Shown: positions 35,737 through 43,800 of the stretch, in pieces | Layout: each line of letters opens with the position of its first letter | How positions within the stretch are numbered: position 1 is the first letter of the stretch | NCBI RefSeq assembly: GCF_017352135.1 | Contig: NZ_CP071454.1 | Location: forward strand, 3,249,001-3,313,000 | Origin: Rhizobium lentis | Lineage (GTDB): Bacteria > Pseudomonadota > Alphaproteobacteria > Rhizobiales > Rhizobiaceae | Reading direction: 5' to 3' | Length of the DNA stretch: 64,000 nt | Notes under the pieces: model-generated | Database searches by the model: none | The model's input: only the letters and a program-made list of their open reading frames with translations | Told to the model about the DNA's origin: nothing | Position numbers and translations under genes: made by a program

Positions 35737-37175
35737 AGACCGCAATATGGCTGGTCGCCGTTACCTCCCTCGCCGTTGTCGGCGGGGGAGCGTACCTGGC
35801 TGGTGCCCAGGGAGTAGGCCAGCAGCAACTCCACATGCTCTTTGACATGGCTGTCGCCGAAGCCCAACGGAGCAAGCCTGAAGGGTCGGGACCGATCATC
35901 TATTACCGTCATCCCGACGGTCTTGCCGAGTATTCCAGCAAGCCCAAGAAAACCGTGGACGGGCACGATTTCGTGCCCGTCCACGAAAGTGAAGAGGTTA
36001 GCTTCACAGCCGCCGGTGCTAAATTCGCCGAGACTTCTGACCAGACAAAAGCGGCAGCGTCCAAGGCGGCCGTGACGGAACGCAAGGTCCTCTTTTACCG
36101 CAATCCGATGGGGCTTCCAGACACTTCCAACGTGCCGAAGAAGGATTCCATGGGAATGGACTACATCCCGGTCTTTGAAGGGGATCAGGCCGACGCATCG
36201 ACGGTCAAAGTCTCGCTCGGCAAGCTGCAGCGGACGGGGGTCAAAACGGCCAGGGCCGAATTGGTAAGTATCTTCCGCAAAATCCGCATACCCGGCACGG
36301 TCGCCTGGGACGAGCGGCTCATCAGCGTCGTTTCCATGCGCACCGATGCCTTCATCGATGACGTGGCAAACGTCACAACAGGTGACCGCATTGGCAAAGG
36401 AGAAAGCCTCTTCAACTTCTATTCCAAAGAGATCGCCACTGCCGGAGCTGAATTCGCTGCGGGAAAGGGTGATCTCCGCAAAAGTGATGCCGGTTCGGCT
36501 CTTCGATTGAAGAACCTGGGTGTCCCGGATGAAGTGATCCGAACCATTGCTGAGAACCGTCAGGTACCAACCAGCATCGAATATGTTTCTCCCCGCAATG
36601 GTGTCGTCCTAGAACGCATGGCGACGACCGGAATGATGGCCAAGCCCGGTGATCCGTTGTTTCGAATCGCGGACACCTCTCATGTCTGGGTCATCGCCGA
36701 CGTGCCGGAATTCGATCTGGCTTCCATTCAAAAGGGCGTCCCGGTTGCCGTGACGGTTCGGAGCCTCCCCGGCCAGACTTTCGAAGGGGCCGTTGATCTC
36801 ATCTATCCGGAAATCCAGCAGGAGACTCGAACTACGAAAGTCAGGATCGAGCTTCCGAACCCGGATAGTACTCTCATGGCTAACATGTACGCCGATGTCG
36901 AGATCGAAGCTGGCGTGCAGAAGCCCGTCGTCGCCGTGCCCAACAGCGCAGTCATCGATACCGGCGACCGGCAGATGGTCTTCATCGACAAGGGCGACGG
37001 CAGATTCGAACCAAAGGATGTCTCCCTTGGCATGCGGGGTGAGAAGCAGACCGAGATCACCAAGGGCATCGCAGCAGGCGATCAGGTAGTCGTGGCGGCC
37101 AACTTCCTGCTCGATGCCGAAAGCAACTTGAACTCGGCGCTGAGCGGCATGGCGACAGATGAGGTGAAGCCATGA
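35733..37175 (+). CDS. cusB: CusB-type periplasmic adaptor of a heavy-metal RND efflux pump
   Basis: Membrane-fusion protein linking the RND pump to an outer-membrane channel, 480 residues from a GTG start overlapping the previous stop (GTGA). It has an N-terminal membrane anchor (WLVAVTSLAVVGGGAYLAGA). Two heavy-metal-binding-like segments follow: a degenerate one near residue 50 (IIYYRHPDGLAEYSSKP, DGHDFVPVHE) and an intact one near 112 (LFYRNPMGLPDTSNVPKKDS, GMDYIPVFEG). The HlyD-type adaptor core starts near 160 (RKIRIPGTVAWDERLISVV) and ends with the beta-barrel and membrane-proximal domain (VPNSAVIDTGDRQMVFIDKG). Substrate Cu(I)/Ag(I) is inferred from the CusA partner. No outer-membrane CusC gene is visible in the window. 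Confidence 0.93.
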   Translation: MKTAIWLVAVTSLAVVGGGAYLAGAQGVGQQQLHMLFDMAVAEAQRSKPEGSGPIIYYRHPDGLAEYSSKPKKTVDGHDFVPVHESEEVSFTAAGAKFAETSDQTKAAASKAAVTERKVLFYRNPMGLPDTSNVPKKDSMGMDYIPVFEGDQADASTVKVSLGKLQRTGVKTARAELVSIFRKIRIPGTVAWDERLISVVSMRTDAFIDDVANVTTGDRIGKGESLFNFYSKEIATAGAEFAAGKGDLRKSDAGSALRLKNLGVPDEVIRTIAENRQVPTSIEYVSPRNGVVLERMATTGMMAKPGDPLFRIADTSHVWVIADVPEFDLASIQKGVPVAVTVRSLPGQTFEGAVDLIYPEIQQETRTTKVRIELPNPDSTLMANMYADVEIEAGVQKPVVAVPNSAVIDTGDRQMVFIDKGDGRFEPKDVSLGMRGEKQTEITKGIAAGDQVVVAANFLLDAESNLNSALSGMATDEVKP

Positions 37176-40100
37176 TTTCCCGTGTCATCTCCTGGTCCGC
37201 TCATAACCTCATTCTCATCTTCGTCGGTGCAGCAGTCGCCGTCGCGGGCGGCATTTATGCCCTGCGGTCTCTTCCGCTCGACGCCATCCCCGATCTCTCC
37301 GACATCCAAGTCATCGTCTACACTGAATATCCCGGGCAGGCCCCGCAGGTGGTCGAAGACCAGGTAACCTACCCGCTGACGACGTCGATGCTGACGGTTC
37401 CGAAGTCGAAGGTCGTTCGCGGCTTCTCCTTTTTCGGCGTCTCGTTCGTCTATGTGATCTTCGAAGATGGCACCGACCCTTACTGGGCGAGAAGCCGGGT
37501 GCTGGAATATCTGAATGCGGCATCAAGCCGCCTGCCGCAAGGCGTGACGCCGACGCTCGGCCCGGACGCGACGGGTGTCGGTTGGGTCTACCAGTACGCT
37601 GTCGTCGCCAAGAACCTTACGCTTGCGGAACTACGCTCGCTACAGGACTGGGTCGTGCGAGTCGGCGTCTCCAAGTCGGAGGGCGTCGCCGAAGTGGCCA
37701 GCGTCGGCGGCTTCGTGAAGCAGTATTCCATCGTCGTCGATCCCTCTCGGCTGAAGGCTCAGCGCATATCGCTCAACGATATTTCCAATGCGGTCCGGGC
37801 CAGCAACACGGATGTCGGCGGCCGGACCATCGAGCTTTCCGAATTCGAGTTCATGGTGCGCGGACGCGGTTATCTGAAGGGCGTCAGCGATATTGAGAAC
37901 ATCGTGCTCAAGACGCAGGGCGGCACGCCACTTCGGCTGGGCGACGTCGCCAAGGTGGAACTCGTTCCGGATGAACGAAGAGGAATTACCGAACTGAACG
38001 GCGACGGCGAGGTCGCAAGCGGCATTGTCCTGCAGCGGTTCGGAGCCAATGCTCTGACCGTGATCGACAACGCGAGGAAGAGCTTGGCTTCAGTCCAAAG
38101 CAGCCTTCCGGCGGGAACGGAGATCGTGCCGGTCTATGACCGGTCGACCCTGATCGAGTCCGCCATCGAGACGCTGGAGGGCACCTTGATCGAGGAGTCC
38201 ATCGTCGTCGCCTTGGTAACGGTCGCCTTCCTTCTCCATGTTCGCAGCGCTCTCGTGGCGATCATCATGTTGCCGGTCGGCATTCTGATTGCCTTCATTG
38301 CCATGAAAATCCTCAGCATCGGCGCAAACATCATGAGCCTTGGAGGTATCGCCATTGCCATCGGGGCGATGATCGATGCGGCGATCGTCATGATCGAGAA
38401 TGCCCACAAACACCTCGAACGGGCACCACCGGACAAGCCACGGGTCACGATCCTGGTTGATGCGGCCAGCGAAGTCGGGCCAGCGCTGTTTTTCAGCCTG
38501 CTGATCATCACGGTGTCGTTCCTGCCGATCTTCACCCTGGAGTCTCAGGAAGGACGCCTGTTCGGGCCGCTTGCCTTCACCAAGACGTTCTCCATGGCGG
38601 CGGCAGCGTTCCTGTCGGTCACGTTTGTTCCAGCCTTGATGATCCTGTTCGTGCGCGGTCACATTGTGCCCGAGCATAAGAACCCACTGAACCGCTTTCT
38701 GATCTGGATATATCGGCCGGTGATCGCGGGAGTCCTCAAGGTCAAGACGCTGACTATGCTCGCCGCCGTCGCGATCCTGGCGGCAACGGCATGGCCGATC
38801 CAGCACATCGGCAGCGAATTCATGCCTAACCTCGACGAAGGCACGCTCATGTATATGCCGACCACATTGCCAGGCATATCGGTGACGAAGGCGGCAGAGT
38901 TGATGCAGACACAAGATCGCATCATCAAGTCGTTCCCCGAGGTCGAGAGCGTCTTCGGCAAGGCAGGCCGTGCACTAACCGCTACCGACCCAGCTCCGAC
39001 AGAGATGTTCGAAACGATCATCACCCTCAAGCCGAAGTCGCAGTGGCGGCCAGGTGTGACCACAGATAGCCTGAAGCACGAGATGGACTCCGCCCTGCAG
39101 TTTCCAGGTGTCTCAAACGCTTGGACCATGCCGATCCGTGCCCGCATCGACATGCTGTCGACCGGCATCAGGACGCCAGTGGGGGTCAAAGTTTACGGTA
39201 CCGATCTCGGCGAGATGGAGAAGGTCGCACGCCAGATCGAAAGCGTCCTGAAAACCATCCCAGGCACCTCGAGCGCCTACGCTGAGCGGGTCATTGGCGG
39301 CTACTATCTCGACATCGTTCCGAACCGGGCAGCTCTTGGCCGCTACGGCTTGACGGTCAACGATGTTCAGGACGTCATCAGCATGGCACTCGGCTCCGAG
39401 GTCGTCACCTTGACGGTTGAGGGACGGGAGCGCTACGGGGTGGCGATCCGATATCCACGCGCCTATCGAAGCGATCCGCAATCTATTGCGCGGGACGTAC
39501 AGGTGTCGCTTCCCGGTGGTGGTACTGTGCCGCTCGGAGAGATAGCCGATGTCAAGCTCGCACGCGGAGCCACCACGATCCGCACGGAGAACGGTCAGCT
39601 TGCCGTCTACATCTTCGTTGATATCGCCAATCGCGACCTCGGTGGTTACGTGGCGCAGGCCCAGGAGGCGGTCGCCAAGAGCGTGAAGATGCCAGCAGGC
39701 TATTCCGTTGCCTGGAGCGGGCAGTTCGAGTACCTCGAACGTGCGAAGGCCCGCTTGATGATCGTGGTGCCACTGACCTTGGCGTTGATCTTCCTGCTGC
39801 TCTACCTGAACTTCAAAGCATTGACGGAGACGATGATCGTCATGCTGTCGTTGCCGTTCGCGCTGGTTGGCGGCATCTGGCTGATGTGGTGGCTCGGGTT
39901 CAATGCCTCCGTGGCTGTTGCCGTCGGCTTCATTGCCCTGGCGGGTGTCGCGGCAGAAACGGGCGTGATCATGCTGATCTATCTCGACCAGGCCTTGAAG
40001 GAGCGACGCTCAATTTGCGAGATCGAAGGACGGGACTTCACGAAAGCCGATCTCAATCGCGCAATCATGGTCGGGGCAGTCGAACGGGTTCGGCCGAAGA

Positions 40101-40348
40101 TGATGACAGTTGTCGCCATCATGGCAGGGCTTGTGCCGATCCTCTGGAGCACTGGCACCGGATCGGAAATCATGCAGCGCATCGCCGTGCCGATGATCGG
40201 CGGCATGATCTCCTCGACGCTCCTCACCCTGGTGGTGATCCCGGCGATCTATGGGCTGATAAAGGGCTGGAGGTTGCCTTCCAGGGCAGATGTTCCCTTG
40301 GCTGACGTCAAGCCTAGCGCGGATGTTCGGAACGAAGCGGCCGAATGA
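37172..40348 (+). CDS. cusA: CusA-type heavy-metal RND efflux pump
   Basis: Inner-membrane proton-driven pump that exports Cu(I)/Ag(I) from the periplasm or cytoplasm. The 1058 residues are normal for the HME-RND class, with 12 membrane helices split 1+5 and 1+5 around two large periplasmic loops. The start has the usual ISWSAHNLILIFVGAAVAVAGG helix and PLDAIPDLSDIQVIVYTEYPGQAP. Met residues at positions matching the three periplasmic ligand Mets of E. coli CusA appear in GTLMYMPTTLPG near 560, EMFETIITLKP near 611 and IDMLSTGIRTPVG near 660. A Glu/Asp-containing proton-relay helix is seen in LMWWLGFNASVAVAVGFIAL. The ATG overlaps the cusB stop by 4 bases, with GAGGTGAAG upstream. It confers copper/silver tolerance by family inference. 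Confidence 0.95.
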   Translation: MISRVISWSAHNLILIFVGAAVAVAGGIYALRSLPLDAIPDLSDIQVIVYTEYPGQAPQVVEDQVTYPLTTSMLTVPKSKVVRGFSFFGVSFVYVIFEDGTDPYWARSRVLEYLNAASSRLPQGVTPTLGPDATGVGWVYQYAVVAKNLTLAELRSLQDWVVRVGVSKSEGVAEVASVGGFVKQYSIVVDPSRLKAQRISLNDISNAVRASNTDVGGRTIELSEFEFMVRGRGYLKGVSDIENIVLKTQGGTPLRLGDVAKVELVPDERRGITELNGDGEVASGIVLQRFGANALTVIDNARKSLASVQSSLPAGTEIVPVYDRSTLIESAIETLEGTLIEESIVVALVTVAFLLHVRSALVAIIMLPVGILIAFIAMKILSIGANIMSLGGIAIAIGAMIDAAIVMIENAHKHLERAPPDKPRVTILVDAASEVGPALFFSLLIITVSFLPIFTLESQEGRLFGPLAFTKTFSMAAAAFLSVTFVPALMILFVRGHIVPEHKNPLNRFLIWIYRPVIAGVLKVKTLTMLAAVAILAATAWPIQHIGSEFMPNLDEGTLMYMPTTLPGISVTKAAELMQTQDRIIKSFPEVESVFGKAGRALTATDPAPTEMFETIITLKPKSQWRPGVTTDSLKHEMDSALQFPGVSNAWTMPIRARIDMLSTGIRTPVGVKVYGTDLGEMEKVARQIESVLKTIPGTSSAYAERVIGGYYLDIVPNRAALGRYGLTVNDVQDVISMALGSEVVTLTVEGRERYGVAIRYPRAYRSDPQSIARDVQVSLPGGGTVPLGEIADVKLARGATTIRTENGQLAVYIFVDIANRDLGGYVAQAQEAVAKSVKMPAGYSVAWSGQFEYLERAKARLMIVVPLTLALIFLLLYLNFKALTETMIVMLSLPFALVGGIWLMWWLGFNASVAVAVGFIALAGVAAETGVIMLIYLDQALKERRSICEIEGRDFTKADLNRAIMVGAVERVRPKMMTVVAIMAGLVPILWSTGTGSEIMQRIAVPMIGGMISSTLLTLVVIPAIYGLIKGWRLPSRADVPLADVKPSADVRNEAAE

Positions 40349-40363
40349 AAGAAGGATGCCGCG

Positions 40364-40478
40364 ATGAACGAGATGATGGGCAGCGGCATGATGTGGGGAT
40401 GGGCCTCGCAGGGCTCATTGGGCCGCAGTCATCATTCTGATGATCGCGGCGCTGGTGAAATACGTGTTGTTCCGCTGA
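40364..40478 (+). pseudogene. Small membrane protein broken by two 1-base deletions in G runs
   Basis: Starts ATGAACGAGATGATGGG with GAAGGA upstream, 15 bases after cusA. As written, the frame encodes a Met-rich start (MNEMMGSGMMWG) and then loses sense. Restoring one G in the run at 40394-40397 and one G at about 40420-40422 gives MNEMMGSGMMWGMGLAGLIG followed by AAVIILMIAALVKYVLFR and a stop at 40476-40478. That is a 38-residue single-helix membrane protein of the kind often found after copper pumps. Both lesions fall in homopolymer G runs, so either the gene is decayed or the sequence has errors there. Confidence 0.6.
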
Positions 40479-40840
40479 TGTGAATGTCTGGACCGGTGGA
40501 TCGCACGTTATTGTTCCCGTCGGTAAATCCCTTTCCGGGGCTGTAATGTGATCCTTTCTAAAGCTTTCGTTCTCGATAACTTGCCGCCCGGAACCTGAGG
40601 CTAAAATTGTTCAGATCCCCAGTGTGGGGTGGGGACGGCTGGAGTGCGCCGTCCGGGTCGACTCTGATCAGGATCCAAATTGTCCCGTCAGCCGGGTGCG
40701 CTGAGGATCATCATATGGGCGTAGGGGATACCTCCCTCATACCCCAGATTACTGTCGTACATTCCCTCGGCAAAGGTGCCAGAATACACGTCTTGCTATA
40801 GCGGCCGAAGAACCGGTCGATGCGGGAGGGGACGCCGCTG
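40479..40840. other. Intergenic region upstream of the second giant gene
   Basis: About 360 bases with no supported gene. It holds small hairpin-like dyads: CCCCA-GTG-TGGGG near 40618 and GACGGC with GCCGTC near 40634-40653. It presumably carries the promoter of the second giant gene. No terminator with a T run was found after the copper operon. Confidence 0.4.
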
Positions 40841-43800
40841 ATGCGGAGAATTCATGTTGGTAATCGTGAGTACCTGAGTACATTTGGTGGAGCGTTGAGT
40901 ATCTGTCGTGCACCCTCAGCCTGGAGCGCAGTGCTGGGAACCGCGACGTTTGTGTCTTCGACGAGCACCGATGGTTCCCTAAGCTTTGCCAGTAAGGGCA
41001 GCTTCGCCAATCCCGACGCTGCCGCGGTCCCGTCCTCCTTCACAGGTTCGTTTTCCCCCGGCAATATCAAGCAGCCTGCCGCGCCGATCTCATTGGACGG
41101 TGTGCAAACGGCTTCGATACCACCGACGGCGATGCCAGCGCCTGCAGGCGACGGCGGCGCGCAGGACCCGTCCACCAAGACGGCGTCGGTTGCGACGATG
41201 CTGCAGACGGCGACCACGTCATCCGAGCGCACCGTGCTCGGCCCGGACCCCTATCAAGAGGCTGCGACGCTGCCGGCCTCGCCCACGCTGACGGGTGTTA
41301 CCAGCGATGCCGGCACGGCAGACCCTGCCACGCCGCCGGCCGATCCTGCCGCCGGTGCCGGCACGACGTCATTGCGCCTTCAGACCTCGATAGCCTCCAT
41401 CTCGCTGGGGCCGAACCAGGACGTTTCCACTGATTCGACCGCGACGACCGCGACGCTTGCAGCACCGGTGGTGACTGCGGCGACGCCCAACAAGATCGCG
41501 CTCGAAAATCTGAAGCAGGGCAACCCGATCAGCGAATGGGGTCTGGAGGGTGACGGCGGCGGCACCATCCAGGGCTTTGCCACCGAAATTAGCACGAATA
41601 TCGGTCAGACCGTCGATTTCAAGATCGCCACCGATTCCACCCATTACCGCATCGATATCTACCGCATGGGCTATTACGGCGGAGCCGGCGCGCGCAAGGT
41701 CGACTCGATCGAGAAATCGCTGACGACGGCGCAGATCCAGCCGCACCCGATCGTCGACATGTCGCTCGGTCTCATCGATTGCGGCAACTGGTCGGTTTCC
41801 GCCAGCTGGCAGATCCCTGCCGATGCCGTCTCCGGCGTCTATTTCGCCAAGCTGGTGCGCGAGGATGGCACCGAGGATGCGAGCATCATCCCCTTTGTCG
41901 TGCGCGACGATGCCTCGACCAGCGATATCGTCTTCCAGACATCGGACACAACCTGGCAGGCCTATAATGCCTGGGGCGGGGCCAGTCTCTATTATGGCGA
42001 AGTGCCGGTCGATCCGGCTGACATGATCGGCTATCTGCCGCCGAACTGCAGCTGCGGCGTGACCGCAATCGGCCGCGCCTCGGCCGTCAGCTACAACAGG
42101 CCGATCATCACCAATACGAGCCCGATCGGCGGCTCGCACGATTACATCTTCGGCGTCGAATCCTCCGCCATCTCGTGGCTGGAGCAGAACGGCTACGACG
42201 TGTCCTATATATCAGGCGTCGATACGGCGCGCAGCGGCAGCCTTCTTCTCAACCACGATGCCTATCTCTCCGTCGGGCATGACGAATACTGGTCGGCCGA
42301 ACAGCGCGCCAATGTCGAGGCGGCGCGTGATGCCGGCGTCAACCTCGCCTTCTGGAGCGGCAACGAATGCTACTGGAAGGTTCGCTGGGAAAGCAGCATC
42401 GACGGCAGCGGTCAGGCCTATCGCACCATGGTCTGCTACAAGGAGACCTGGGGCACGAGCTCGGATCCGAGCAGTGTCGGCACAGGCACCTGGCGCGATC
42501 CGCGCTATGCCGATCCGGGGCAGGAGCCGGAAAATTCGCTGACCGGCACGATGTTCCAGGTGGACAGCTACCGCCAGGATACGATCTCCATCCCCTACGA
42601 CTATTCGAACCTGCGCTTCTGGCGCAATACCGAAGTCTCCCAGCTGAATGAAGGCGACACCTACAATCTGGTGCAGAACCTGCTCGGCTACGAATGGGAC
42701 TCCGATGTCGAGAACGGTTTCCGTCCGGCTGGACTGATCAACTTGTCGCTCTCCTCGGTCTCGGTGGAAACCTATCTGCGCGATTACGGCACGACGGTTG
42801 GTTCCGCCGTTGCCACCCACAGCCTGACCATGTACCGGGCCGCAAGCGGCGCGCTGGTCTTCGGTGCCGGCACCGTCTTCTGGTCCTGGGGCCTGAGTGA
42901 CAATCACCAGGGTCCGACGACCTCGACCGACCGCAACGTCCAGCAGGCGATGGTCAACATGTTCGCGGACATGGGGATTCAGCCGACGACGCTCGATGCG
43001 AGCCTGATCCTCGCGACCCAATCGACCGATATACTGAAGCCGACCTCGTCGATCGCGTCGCCGATCGTCGGTGCCTCCTTCCTCGAAGGCCAGCATGTGA
43101 CGATCACGGGCACGGCGCAGGATTTCGGCGGCGGCATCATTGCCGGCGTGGAAGTTTCCACCGATGGTGGTCAGCACTGGTTCAAGGCGACCGGCCGCGA
43201 GAGCTGGAGCTATAACTGGGTCGTCCAGGCGAGCGGAAACTACACGGTCATGTCGCGCGCCGTCGACGACAGCGTCAATATGGAGGCGCCATCGGCCGGC
43301 AAACAGGTCACCGTGACGCTGCCGGGCACGCAGGGTCTGTGGACGCTGGCGGAAAAGCCCGCAGTCGAGATGGCAATCGATCGCGATTCCGTCGAGCTCG
43401 GGCTGCGCTTCCAGGCGACGACGGCAGGTTATGTCGAAGGCATCCGATTCTACAAGGGTTTCTACAATATCGGCGACCATGTCGTCAGCCTCTGGAGCGC
43501 CAACGGAACGCTGCTGGCATCCGGCGTGTCCGTCGGTGAGTCGCTCTCCGGCTGGCAGACGGTGATGTTCTCCAGCCCGATTCAGATTGCCGCCGGCACG
43601 ACCTATGTGGCCTCCTATCACACCAATGGCTTCTACTCCGTCACCGAGAATTACTTCGGCAGCACCTATGCCAGCGGCGCGCTGAAGGCCGTCGATGGTG
43701 GCGGCGTCTATGCCTATGGCGACAATGCCGGCACATTCCCCGGCCAAAGTCCCGGCACCGGCACCAATTACTGGGTCGACGTGGTCTTCGATGCCGGCCC

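Noticed and set aside
42212..43747. 511-codon minus-strand frame inside the second giant gene
   Set aside because: Composition is typical of an antisense shadow of GC-rich coding DNA, and the plus frame encodes recognisable domains throughout.
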